Part shown: positions 45,232 to 57,458 of the stretch, piece after piece | Layout of the letters: each line of letters begins with the position of its first letter | How positions within the stretch are numbered: the stretch's first letter is position 1 | Notes under the pieces: generated by a model | Seen by the model: only the letters and a program-made list of their open reading frames with translations | The model's database searches: none | What the model was told of the DNA's origin: nothing | DNA from: Tomocerus qinae | Lineage: Eukaryota; Arthropoda; Collembola; Entomobryomorpha; Tomoceridae | Reading direction: 5' to 3' | NCBI GenBank assembly: GCA_020055645.1 | Contig: CM034546.1 | Location: forward strand, 77,252,001 to 77,316,000 | Length of the DNA: 64,000 nt | Position numbers and translations under genes: made by a program

Positions 45232-47114
45232 ATGAAGTGCATTTTTTTAACATTCTTCGGAGCGCTGGTTCTGAAAATTGCACAAAGTGAATTGGATTTT
45301 GGGAAATTTTTCCCGATGGGAGACACTTGTCTTTCATCATGTGATGACTGCTGTAATCAAGCGAATTTCACCCAAGGATATACATTTAAATTTTGCGGTG
45401 TAGAATACAGCTCTATTTATTGCTGCTCTAACGGAATTTTACCTTTCGTTCAAGGTAATATTTAAAAAGTGTTAAATTATGAGAAATACACCTTTTCATG
45501 GCATATAAGATATATTTTGTTGAAAAGTGCATACTAGGAAATAAATGGAAATAATTGAGACATATCGTCTGCTTAACATTCAATGTGACATACCAAATTA
45601 TCATCATGGCCCCTACAATGCCTACAAAGGAACAAACCATTTTATCATGACAAGCCACAAAAAATGTTTTAATGAAAATTGTCCAAACTGTTTAAACAAA
45701 TGCGAACCTAATTGTGGCGCCAAAATTTCCAATTTTTTCAAAAATGGGGTATGTAACATGATAATTTAGTATGTCACATTGTAATGTTAAGCAGACGATA
45801 ATATTTTTCTTAGCATAATATTTAAACAAACCCTTTGCATGATAATGAAGGCAGTTTTAAAATGCGATACGAATGATTAATTTATTAACTTTTACAAAAT
45901 GTCCCTGCCTTCGTAAGATTTTTATTAGAAGACAAAACTGTAGGGTGAGGGTGATATATTATAACTCATCGCACTCATTTCACATGCCAATTTTCTAAAT
46001 TATGCTGGTATAGTCAAGTCAGTATTAGCCTGTCTGTTTAAATCATAACTTTTTTTGCCGGTGGAAAACTCCACGAAAATGAATTTATCTAGCTGTACTA
46101 TAACTAATAGATTTTCACCTAACTCTTCCGGCAATTTTTAGTTCGTCCCCTCTTCAAGATAAAAATTCTCCAATATGAAATTTTAAACTTGAATATCAGC
46201 ATTCACTTACGTTCAAAAACTGAAACCGATGTTCTAAATAATAGTCATTTAATAAAGGTGCAAAGTGCAAACCTGAAAAACCGAAAAATGTTTTATTGGT
46301 TGAAATCTTTGAAGTTATAATTTTTGCAGAAGGTCAATATTAAATCACCATACAGATATAAGTTACGTCCGATATCTGATGTTGGTCATCACGCGACAGT
46401 GTTGCATTGTTGGGCATGTCTTTGAAAATTTTAATGAACTTGTTTGGATTATGTATAATATTTTATAAAAATATAATTCATAACAATTGTTGTTTGGCAG
46501 CCATCACTGCATTTACCCCATTTTGTAGTGGGACCAGGACCTCGACCGTACCCTATATCGCTCCATATTGGGCCGATGCTCATCTGGGATTATGCACTAC
46601 TGATAATCCCTGTGCAATGTGTTATGGCATCAATAAAAACAGTACTGATATTAAAAAAGCTACTGAATATATTCGGAAAGCCTTTCCTTCGTTGTACGTA
46701 AAAGTACGTTGGATGTTCGTGGCCACCTGGTTTAATGTTCCATTCTACGGTGCTTCCAGTACTTGCGGTGGAATAGATCTGAGAAACACATTTCAAGCGA
46801 TTTTATGTAGTGATGGTGGACACCACTCTTTTGTAATACTTTACTACGAAAAAATGGACTGGACAACAGGAACCGCATCGGGAGGCAACTGCACTGGCCA
46901 AAGTCCCACCTCCGGAGCAGAGATACGCTTAGATTGCGGTAACGGCACATCAATTTCTGCAACCCAATCATGTTTTCCAAATTCTACTACTATTAATGAA
47001 GACAGTAACATTGCTGGTAATGAAACTGGAGTATATGTCATCAGGGTCGACAACGGATTTCAGTTACCTGAATCCTCCTCTGGTACTTCTTATTTCGAAT
47101 CGTATTCCTCATAA
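45232..47114 (+). CDS. Secreted NIDO-domain protein (NIDO2)
   Basis: Two exons, 45232-45454 and 46501-47114; 278 residues. Signal peptide MKCIFLTFFGALVLKIAQS. Same NIDO landmarks as NIDO1: FKFCGVEYSSIYCCSNG, IAPYWADAH, VKVRWMFVATWFNVPFYGAS, HHSFVILYYEKMDW. Extra cysteines (CLSSCDDCC near residue 32) differ from both paralogues. Ends with an acidic Ser-rich tail (PESSSGTSYFESYSS), no proline repeats. The intron carries a TA-flanked MITE. The start is the Met aligning with NIDO3; an upstream frame starts only with TTG. Confidence 0.85.
45565..45798. mobile_element. TA-flanked MITE in NIDO2 intron
   Basis: 234 bp with about 40-bp inverted ends starting TCGTCTGCTTAACATT, flanked by TA at 45563-45564 and 45799-45800. 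The corresponding intron sequence of NIDO3 (about 50385-50412) and a partial third copy at about 47725-47760 (GACATAATTATTTTTCTTAG) lack it and show a single TA, so it inserted after the duplication. Confidence 0.8.
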
Positions 47115-50046
47115 CACAGCTAGGTAGTTGTTAAGCTGTAATTATAGAAAAACGACCAGTACGATATAAATTGACGAACCTCATACTAATATTATTGGTA
47201 ATTACCAAAAAAATTTTATTAATAACTCTATGCTAAGCCATTATTATTCGATTCTAGTAATTTAGTTGCACACGTATAGTACATTTGTATATTATGATGT
47301 GTTAAAAGGTAAAGTCAAATAAATATCTTTTGCTTCCAATGCTTTTTCAGCAATTTCAAAAGTGTATCGTATCATTTATTCTTGCTCTTGATATTAATTT
47401 AAGTGTCTCAGAGTGACATGATTGATACCCTATTCGCATTCGAGTTTTGATTGAATTGTGTTCCTAATCGGCCTCGGCCTTCATTTAACATAATAATTGT
47501 CGAAGAGACACCAGAGTTTTTGGATAATGCGTTTGAAGTGTACAATAGTTACAGGACGCTTTTTCGTTGTAAAGTTGTTTAGAAATACCGTATTTATTAT
47601 TATTAAGGAATTGGCTATTTTATCACGAGTTGTTTTGTTACTTACTGGAAGCATCATCCGTGGACAATGACGTCATAATGCTTTGTCATATTATAGGACC
47701 ATGGTGTATATGTTAGAAAATAAAAGGAAATAATTAAGACATAATTATTTTTCTTAGCATATTTAAACAAATCATTTACATGTTAATGGAGTTGTACCAA
47801 TTATGAATTTTTGTAGACGATTTGATTTCTTAAATAATTTTTATAACGACAACCTAAGACACGATACTTAGTACGTAATAAAGTTCTAAAATATTTTTTA
47901 TGTTTCAAATATTTTTCAGATGCCATTCGGTCACAATGATTATTTTGATTCCTTACTAAACAATTTTATTTTGTTAAAGAATAGTTCACCGTTGAGTTCT
48001 GTTGGATTAGCAAATACCTGACAAAATTCAATTTGTTTTTAAGTTTTGATCTAATGCGAATTCTTAGCCATTGAAATAAATCAGATGTAAATTATTACAT
48101 ATACGTATATAGATGTCTATGTAGCACTTGTGTTGTAATTATTACTAGGTAGGTAAGTATTTCTAGAACATGTTACGTGATGTGAATTATTGTCAAATTA
48201 AGGTTAAATTGTAGCACCACTTGTTACAGAATGCAAAATCAGCATCAACATAAACATCCGTACACATTTCTCTCAAGGATAAAATGTATAAGAGATTTAA
48301 CATCTTAAACATATCAATAAACTGACAACCCACATTATGCCAATCAAAATATCTGCTATTTACATGTGTCTAAAAATTATTTTCATTGAATTGTAACGGT
48401 TGATCGCATTTTGTTTTGCATTTGCTGAATTAAAAGACTACCACCATTGTTTAAAGAATTTGAACACTAAATTAGAGTAGGTATAATGATATCGCTAAAA
48501 TTTCTAAAATGATTGCTGTACATTAGTGCCAACCAGAGATGCTACATTAGTGTTCAAAATCCCTCGCATGGAAAATAAGTGTAGAGAATACGAACGGGTT
48601 AAATCGTCTTCGAGTAAACGTTTTAATCTAGGGTATCTACATACTGGTCCAAATTGAACCAAAATACCCTCGTATACTCATCTTGGTATTTTAATTTTTT
48701 GTTAGAGTAGGTTACGTCATATTATGGCACAAGAAAGTAGGCTGATAAGAATCATTGTTTACAAAAGACAGCGACAATTTTGTAATAATGCACAATCATA
48801 ATAAAATATGCACAAAAGCAATTTAATGTTCATTGATTTTTGCATTGATTGGGATTAGCCTCGACTTGATGACATATTTCAAACCGCAGATGCTGATAAA
48901 TTCCATGGATAGCTATTTGAAGAATGGAGTTTGAAATGAAATCGAATCTTTGGAAGTTTTGTGTCTACCTACTTCAGTAGCATATTTAAAACATATTTAA
49001 AGTACTTATTCCTGCACAAGAAGGAAGTAGTTAAAATATTTCTGTTTAGTTCATCTCGACGTTGTCTTGCCGCTGGACGAGCAAATCTGGTAAAAGTAAG
49101 TCCATATTAATTTTGCCTTCTATGCTACAGTAGTACATATTTTATTTCAAAGTTGTGCATTAGCGATAACATTTCAATGTTTAATTCAAAATTTTGTGGA
49201 AAATTGTATTGAATTATGTACCCACTGGTCTATGCATCTATTTTGCCAATAGTAGTAATATCCAACCTAAAGTATTTTATGATTTATTGATTTTTAACAA
49301 CACTAGCTCGCTGCGATTGCAATAAAAATCTATCTTCACAATAATGATATAATTGCATTTAAAAAAATTGCGAAAAGTTTCATTAAGTGGAGGATTTTGT
49401 TTTCTATTCATTAAAAAATATAGTTTGAAATAATTAAAAATTTTATGAAAAAATTTTTAAAATAAATTCATTTTTCATCTAAGATATAGAATACAAGGTC
49501 AGAAATTTTTACTGAGGGCTAAATCCGCAGAATATTTAAAAATATTTGAGGTTAACTTCGTTTACAAATTAGTTGTTACATTACGAATAAGTTATTAAAG
49601 AAGTCAACCCCAATGACCTTCTATTGCAATGACCAAAGCTTAGCTAATGCAAAATAAGTATTAAGACCTACAAATACCAACTTTCCTCTTAAAATTGATA
49701 GGTTCAGATTTGGAATTTTAGTCCGTGCATTGCATGAACTTCTTAGACAGACATTTATTGTATTTGTCGAACATGTCCAGGTTATTTTTAGTGGATTAGC
49801 TGAACATGTTTGACAACTTTTCAATACTTTACCGAAAATTTCTAAATGCAAAACATCTCTTCATATTTTTTATTGTACAATTTTATTCAAAGATAATTAT
49901 AAAAATACTCACCTGTTAGCAAGCAAAATGAACCAAAACAATGCAATTTAGTTACTACTTATTGCTAAATTAATATTTATTTTATGTTTTATTTAGCACT
50001 GGGCACAAGATTATTTACAACATTGCAATAACCAAATTTTGTCGCA
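47115..50046. other. Intergenic between NIDO2 and NIDO3
   Basis: 3' flank of NIDO2, then a partial third copy of the NIDO intron near 47715-47780, then the duplicated upstream region of NIDO3 from about 48480 with its non-coding exon (ends 49089). A frame resembling 44388-44609 of the first block is broken here, so that frame is not a gene. Confidence 0.5.
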
Positions 50047-52007
50047 ATGAAGTACATTTTGTTGATGTTATTCGGAGCGCTGGTTCTGGAAATTGCACAA
50101 AGTAATTTGGCAATAGAGAATTTCTTCTCATTTGGTGAATTGAATGGAGATACAAATTTTCCACCAATTGACGACGATTGTCAACTAGTGAATTTTACCC
50201 AAGGATATACATATAAATTTTGCGGTGTATCATACAACGGAATTTATATCTGCACTAATGGAGTAGCAAGTTTCAGCCAAGGTAATATTTAAAAAGTGCT
50301 AATGTAGGAGTAATAGCCATACCTTTTCATAGCATAAGACATACCTATATTTTATGGAAAAGTACTTATAGAAAAATAAGGGAAATACTTGAAATGTTAT
50401 TTTTCTTAGCATATTAAATTACTTATGTTCATGATTAATTTGTTGATTGTTACAAAATTCCCCTGTCTTTATAAGATTTTTATTAGAAGGCAATACTAGG
50501 TGATTCATCTCATAAATGTCAATTTTCTAAATCATTCTGGTACACTAGATTCAATATTAGCATGTCTGCTTAAATAATAACTTTATTTTGGCCCGTGGAA
50601 AACTACGAAACTATTTCTGACTATACTATAACTCTAAGATTCGTTTCTAGATCTACACACAATTTTTCGTTTGTCCTTTCTTACAAGATTAAAAATTCCC
50701 CAACTTGAAATTATATCCTGAGTATGAGCATTCACTTTCGTTCAAACACTGTATCGCTGTTCTAATTTGGCCAATTAATGAAAGGTACAAACCCGAATAA
50801 CTGAAAAAATTTTAATGTGTGAAATCTTCGAAGTTATGATTTTTGCAGACAAATTTCAAGAGTAAACAGCGTACTGATATAAGTTAATGAGGTACCTGAT
50901 AGCGGGCAACACCCGACGGTGTTATTTCGTTCGACGTTTCCTTGAAAATTTCATACAACTTGTTTGGATTATTTATATTACATTTTAAAATAATACTAGA
51001 AATAAGCCCGTCCAACGGATGGGAAATTATCAACACTACAGCTATTGTAATAATAGCATACCAAATTCAATCATTTTACCAAAATGAGTTCTTTTCTAAA
51101 GCTGCTGTTTAACGTCCTTTTATCACCCGTAGGCAACATTCAAAATAATGCTAATAATGACAATATATTAATAATATTATATCCCCAGTACTTCTATTGA
51201 ATTTCAAAATATTTGCACGTTATCATTTGGTGTAATTTCGAATATTGTCGAAATATAGCAATTATTCTAGCGCCTACGTAGTTACACAAGTTTCATCTTT
51301 TACATTCAAACATTATCACGGAAAGTTTTCATTGCGCAACTCCACTTTACGTTTATTCTAAGAGTATAAAGCGATTTTTTAAAAATTTCACAGCCGCCTC
51401 CCAATCTCACCCGCCTTGTGATGGAACCGGCCCACCCAGGATTTCTACATTTTGGGCAGACGCTGATATTGAATTATGTACTGTAAACGATACCTGTTCA
51501 ATTGGCTATCGCATTAGTAAGAACAGCGCAGATATTACAAAAGCTACTGAATATATTCGGAAAGCTTTTCCTTCTTTGTACGTAAAAGTACGTTGGGTGT
51601 TCGTGGCCACCTGGTACAATGTTCCATTCTACGGTGCTACAAGTGATTGCGGTGGAATAGATCTGAGAAACACATATCAAATGATTTTATGTAGTGATGG
51701 TGCACACCACTCTTTTGTAATACTCTACTACCACGAAATAGAATGGACATCAGGATCTGGTGCTGGCGACTGCCAAGGGCAAAATGGTAATGCACCAGAG
51801 ATTACAGTTAATTGCGGTAATGGCATTGCACGTTCCCCACCAGAATCTTGTGTTGCCAATACTACTAGTACGTTTTTTGAGTCATTTGCTAATGGAAGTA
51901 ACATAGACATAACCACATCTGGAATATATGTCTTGAGGACCGATCAAGGACCTGAGATCCCTGAGTCCTCCGCTGGTACTTCTGGTTCGGAATCGTACTA
52001 TTCATAA
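50047..52007 (+). CDS. Secreted NIDO-domain protein (NIDO3)
   Basis: Two exons, 50047-50281 and 51394-52007; 282 residues. Signal peptide MKYILLMLFGALVLEIAQS. NIDO landmarks FKFCGVSYNGIYICTNG, STFWADADIELC, VKVRWVFVATWYNVPFYGAT and HHSFVILYYHEIEW. The second exon is 614 bases, the same as in NIDO2, and shares long identical stretches with it (YIRKAFPSLYVKVRW), so the duplication is fairly recent. C-terminus is PESSAGTSGSESYYS. Likely an extracellular or mucus-type protein; partners unknown. Confidence 0.85.
50996..51374 (-). mobile_element. Helitron-like non-autonomous element in NIDO3 intron
   Basis: Read on the minus strand the element starts TCGCTTTATACTC and ends with the hairpin CCCATCCGTTGGACGGG, a seven-base spacer and CTAG, followed by T; the left flank on the minus strand ends in A. 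Insertion between A and T, a CTRR end and a 3' hairpin are Helitron hallmarks. The homologous intron of NIDO2 lacks the segment. A second 3' terminus with the same CTAG, spacer and a hairpin with compensating changes is at 60866. Confidence 0.6.
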
Positions 52008-52080
52008 TACTGCTAAATGTTAAGCTTTAATTATAGAAAAAGGACCAGTACAATAAATTGACGATCCCCACACTAATACT

Positions 52081-52119
52081 ATTAAACAGTTGGTAATTAG
52101 TAATTACCAACTGTTTAAT
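52081..52119. repeat. Perfect 19-bp-arm palindrome in NIDO3 3' flank
   Basis: ATTAAACAGTTGGTAATTA, one G, then the exact complement. The NIDO2 3' flank has only the inner GGTAATTACC, so the palindrome arose after duplication. Confidence 0.8.
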
Positions 52120-53340
52120 AATATCAGTGTAATAATAATTAGTAATTACCAATAAATTGTTATTTAAAATTCTATGCTAAGCCATTATTATTCGATTGTA
52201 GTAATTTAGTTGCACATGTATAATACGTTAGTATATTATGATGTGTTAAAAGTTAAAATCAAATAAATATCTTTTGCTTCCAATGCTTTTTATGCCCAGC
52301 AATTTCAAAAGTGTGTTGTATCATTTATTCCACATATTAATTTAAGTGACATGGTACCCTATTTCAATAGAGTTTGATAGAATTATGTACCTAATCGGCC
52401 TGGGCCTATTTTTTCAGTAGTACTATAATAGTGAATCATACCTCAAATCATTTAACATAAAAATTGTCGAAGAGATTTTGAAACTTGTGGATAATGCGTT
52501 TAAAGGAATTGATGTACAGGACGCTTTTTCGTAGCATATTTGTTTAAAAATACCATAAAGTATCAAGGAATAAATACCATATAAATATTATTATTAATAT
52601 CACGAGTTGTAGTAACTTCCATGGACAATGCCGTCATCATTATTATTATAGTACCATCGAATATCAAATACTTTATAGTTTGACCAAATTTAATGTGAAA
52701 TGTTTTGAAAATTGTCTTGATTTTGATAATCATTGGATATAGTTTGCTTGCATTATTATACTCAACTAGATTGCAATCCGCATAATTCACTATCACTACT
52801 ATTAGATAAACGGCAAAAGTCAGTCACGTGACAATTCCGTTTGTATGTTTGTACTTCCGTGTGTTGATTTGCCGTAATTCTAAAACGCAGCCAAGCACAT
52901 AATAACGCACATAATGAGGAAAATTCCAACACGTCCAAAGCAGAACAATTGGTGGCAGTACACAATTATGCACTGCGCGGTCTATAGTCTCCTACGACTT
53001 ACAAGGCACAAAATGTTTCATAACAAGAACAATGGATGTATTCTGTATAAAAAAATTTCCAGCTTTCAGTGCGCTCAAGGTTTCTATTACTTATTATATT
53101 CATGTGCGGGAAAATTCAATTTGGCCATTTATATTGATGCTTTGAATTTTGAATTGGTTTAATAAAAGTTAGATTCCCAAAAAAGTGAGTCAGTTTTCGA
53201 TTCTGCAAAGCAAATTTTGCACCGTTTAAGGCAGTTTTGCAGATTTCAAAAAACTGTTTTTGCAACAACTAGGGATGCTGCTAGGTATTTAATCAGCAAA
53301 CATATCATAGAGGGTGAATGGGAATCGCGAAAAATCGTAC

Positions 53341-53670
53341 TTTTTTTTGGAATGTCCTAAAGGATCTGAGATTACTGGTCCTACACCCATGTAGTAAGTG
53401 TAAAAAAGATTCTTCAAAACTTATTCTAGAGGTTATACTTTGAAAACTTCACATTTTTGTCTCTGGCTTGAAGATATCATCGTTTGAAACTTGAAATTAA
53501 TACATATTTCTGTATTTGCATTTTATGATCCGTGTATCTTCCAATCAAAGACAAAATTGTGAAATTTTTAAAATATAACCTCTAGAATAAGTTCCGATGA
53601 ATCTTTATTGAATTAACTTTATGGATGTTGGATCAGTAATCTCGGATCCTTTAGCACTTTCCCAAAAAAT
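53341..53670. repeat. Fold-back element with about 140-bp inverted arms
   Basis: Left arm about 53341-53480 and right arm about 53530-53670 are reverse complements with scattered changes (AAAGGATCTGAGATTACTGG against AAAGGATCCGAGATTACTGA; both contain TTATTCTAGAGGTTATA). A loop of about 50 bases separates them. Confidence 0.75.
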
Positions 53671-54475
53671 GTTTATGAGGAATATGATAGTCAAGAGATC
53701 ATTTAAGTTTGTATGCACCAGGACTTTAAGCTCCCGGAACCTCAGATTTGGAAATCTCTGATGATCATCAAAATACATGTAAAAATTGCCTTACAACTCT
53801 TGGAATTCTGTCTAAAGTTCTTGCCCAGTTTTCTTGTGAGGTACATTTTTGGAATCCTGAATATAATGTCGACCATCACAATGTATAAAATATACGATAT
53901 ACATTAATGGTATAATAGTATGCTCAACGAGTTACTCCAATAGTCAAAAAATATTCTAAAATTTCATCTTACTACTACCTAGGGTCAATAGAAATCGAAA
54001 AAATTTTAATTTCCAGTGTAATAGGCCCCGCCCACTGGCTAATTTCCACACTTTAGCTCCGACAATTGGCCACGCCCCCGAATGGATCTTGAAATTCTAT
54101 TGGCTGAGAACTCGTAAGCTCCTCCTACTTTGGGGGGCAGGGCGAGGGCCGATTTCCACAGCAACCATGCAGGTTGCAAGAGATTTTCGGTGCCTGAGTC
54201 AATATGTTTACATTAAAATAGCATATTGGCAATCGGTAACATACTCTGGCCACCCACTAGGGTCACATTTTTAACCTGGGGTATAAGGTAACGATACTTT
54301 GAGAGGGACGCTGCACCCTCTCCCCCACTGGACGCACTCACGTTCAAATTTTACTCTTTTTCGAGTACAGGAGTAGAGAACAAAACCTACAGCAAGCCGT
54401 AACAGAAGCTCGCCTGAGTAAAGGCGACCATGTGCACATTTTGGGTAGAATGATAGTAGAAATAGGATTGATTAC

Positions 54476-54605
54476 CAAGCACGTATCCAGTAGGGAGTGG
54501 AGGGGGGCGCAGCGCCCCCCTAAATCTGAGAAAAAGAGGATATAATCTTTTTAACATCATTTTTGGTTGCGCCCCCCCTTGACCAAATTTTTAGATACGT
54601 ATCTG
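54476..54605. mobile_element. hAT-like MITE, family A copy 3
   Basis: 130 bp, ends CAAGCACGTATCCAG and, inverted, CAGATACGTATCTA; perfect 8-bp duplication TTGATTAC (54468-54475, 54606-54613). Interior GGGGGGCGCAGCGCCCCCC. Confidence 0.85.
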
Positions 54606-57458
54606 TTGATTACTAAATTCTACAGTAATTCAAATTAGATCAATATCATAACTGACTATCAAAATCAAAATGTTTTAAAATAAGTTATATTTGACTATCA
54701 AAATAAATCTTAAATTTGGTAGGAGCGGAGTGAAATATTTTCCGCAAACAATTTATAGGAAACGCAATTGAACTTTCAATACCCATTTTCTACTTTGACT
54801 ATCAAAATGAAACAAAGTAAGCGCGCGGTATCTCAGCAACCAATGGACCGATTTGTCCCAAAATCAATAGGGATCGTCAGTCAGTCAGGTGCCCGGCATG
54901 TTTGGAGCTAAATGTAGTAGTAGCTAAGGAACTGATAAATATAATAATATTACTAAACAAAGTTGTTAGGTCATAGGTTTTAGTTGTAACAAAATCATTC
55001 TGGTCATGATCTGTCCATGAGTCACACGTCACATTCGTCCACATCAATGTCCATGATTGTCAGTGTTTTCAGAGTTAAATAAATTGTGTTACGTTAATTA
55101 AACTACAGTCCTTAGTCATCTGCATCAGCAGCCTACATTTTGTCGATATAGCCATCGTTTTAGCTACGTTTGTTCAATATCCGTCTTTGCATTCGAAAGT
55201 TATCGTGGGGACAGAAGGACGGACGTACGGACAGACTGTGCGGTTCTATAAACTCGCTTAGTCAGGCGATGAGCTAAAATTACAATAAAAAACAACACTC
55301 AAGTTTGTAATTAATCGCTTGACGCTACATTGCCAATTAAGGCTATGTCGGCCTTAAAATGGTCCATTCTCCAGTGATGGCGGTATGTATAAATGGTGAT
55401 TAAAAGTATCCGAGTCAAAAATGTGGTGGGTAAGCGGAGTAATTTGCCTATAGCCAAATTCTCTTTCTGAACAAAAGGTTGACCCTAGACCAAGTTTTGG
55501 AACATTTTTTGATTCTATCAATGTAATGTAAAATCTGTACCTCTGGCCCTTGCCCACCTAATGAGAAAGCATGAAAATGTCAATTGGAATTAACATAAAA
55601 ATCTATGTATCTGAAATGCATTCTACCCATCGTACAATATTGCCCCGGAATACACACTAGCTTTATTTCTAACAGGGCCTGGGCCCTGTGACCGCCTAGT
55701 TTTTAATAATACACCTATATAGTGACATTCGTACAATATCAACATCGTGAGCCGATAAATGCTTTCATTTTCAAAATATACAAACAATAAATTGTCAATT
55801 TCAAGAATTTGTTAGGTTGATGGCAAATCCCGACAAGATAATAATTATTAAAAAGCTGATTGTTATGGAAATCTGATCATCAATTAAAACGCCAGTTTTG
55901 CATAATTTAAAGTCAGAAATTAGACTAAGGCTGACAAGACAAAATGCGGATAAGTAGGTCACAGCCACATATATTAAATCGTCAAATTATGACAAGTATT
56001 ATTGAATTATGATGTGCAAAAGTGAATGTAAAATCTAAACTTAAGTATTCGGCTGAGCACAGGTTATATTCATGTCACATGTCTCCAAAGAATGTCAATG
56101 ATATCAATTGAGAATTCAACAGTCCCTGGTATCTAAGCCAAATTACTAAGATTGTTTTGAACAATTTGCATTCAGTCATCAAATGTTTTAACCACAATAA
56201 GAGTCGATTTGCTGAATATGGGTTTGGCATTGGAATGAAATCAGGTTAATAATAATAATATATTAACATAAATACTCATTACAAACATTTAAAACAACTA
56301 TTACTGCTGTAATACAAAAAAATGGTAGTAAAAATTGAGCTTTAGTATAAATAAAATGTCTCATAAACATTCATCCATCAGCGTAAATAAAGATAGATCC
56401 TTGTTTGTTTACACTTTTTATATTTCTCTGCTTTTTTGAAAAACTACTCAAGAAAATCAATTTTGAGAACCTGATAATGATTTGGAATAAGTCATTGATA
56501 TTTTACACAGAAATTGTCGCCGTGCCTTTCTTTGGGCCAATAAAGTATGCTAAAAAAAGATTTCTGAAAAAAATATTTTATGCCAAAAAGTGTATGCAAT
56601 TAGGGGCATTCCCGGTTTGTCATTCCTATATTTTTGTTAATATTGATGTACTCGTGTTTGATTCAATGCATCACTCCATGGGAAAATGATTTTCTCCATT
56701 AGATTGATTCATGGCCAAGGTTCAATATTTATCATTGTTACGAATGACGTAATTTGGTGTATAATTGATTCAGCTTATTACTTGTGCTAGGTTGCAGTAC
56801 AATTTAATATGCACGTTTCTTCTGTCTTCTTAAATAAGTTGCAACCTATATATTTGCATATAGCCACTAAATTTAGATTGAGAAATTTCTTAAGATTTGC
56901 TTTCCTCCTTGTGTTAAGTATAAGAAATTTTGAAATCAGTAATCTATTTATAATTATTTTGAAAAATTCTGAAATACGTAATGTAATGAAATGGAAATAT
57001 TTCTCCAATCCAGGACATACATACTACTACTTAATACACACGCAGTCACTTGTTACAAAATATCCCATACGTTGCGAAAGGATGAATAAAATTATTCCCA
57101 ATGCACAGTTTTATAATTTTAATAATAGTGTATCATGTGTACAGAAAAAATTAAAGATTTCTCAAGACTGAAGCATTGGATATAATATTAATTAACTTAT
57201 ATAGCGTGGAAATGTATAGTCAATTTGCATTTGTTGCTATTTGTTAAGACGTCCTTTGATCCACGCGTTGTAGATAATTTATTTCACGTTTTAGGATGCC
57301 AGGTTAAACTGTAAATGTTATATTATATTGCAAGCATGTGGACGTAGTAAATCCTGAGAACTTTATAAATTACAGTAATCATCATGAGATTAACACACAA
57401 ATTAGTTTTTAAACCAAAAGTGAACAACAAGAAGTAATATTTAAAGCATTCCCAGTAA

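Larger units (their letters stand above)
43980..47700 (+). repeat. Tandem duplication block A (carries NIDO2)
   Basis: Aligns by eye with 48480-52650 through the upstream region, both exons, the intron and the 3' flank. Matching landmarks: TAATGCACAATCATAATAAA (44301 and 48781), the non-coding exon, and the 3' flank ending in GATAATGCGTTT. Ends approximate. Confidence 0.7.
48480..52650 (+). repeat. Tandem duplication block B (carries NIDO3)
   Basis: Counterpart of block A (43980-47700). Differs by a Helitron-like insertion in the intron, a palindrome in the 3' flank, and absence of the TA-flanked MITE. Confidence 0.7.
52008..57458. other. Gene-poor interval
   Basis: 5.4 kb with no supported gene. 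Holds the palindrome above, a fold-back element (53341-53670), a GC-richer stretch (about 54020-54360) of unknown nature and a family A MITE (54476-54605). Open frames at 56405-56689 and 56809-57171 have no signal peptide with a following domain, no splice context and AT-driven composition. Confidence 0.5.

Noticed and set aside
45545..45769. 74-codon frame inside the NIDO2 intron
   Set aside because: Lies almost entirely within the TA-flanked MITE.
56405..57171. Two adjacent frames of 94 and 120 codons
   Set aside because: Lys/Phe/Ile-rich composition as expected from AT-rich non-coding DNA, opposite-strand frames of similar length, no domain.
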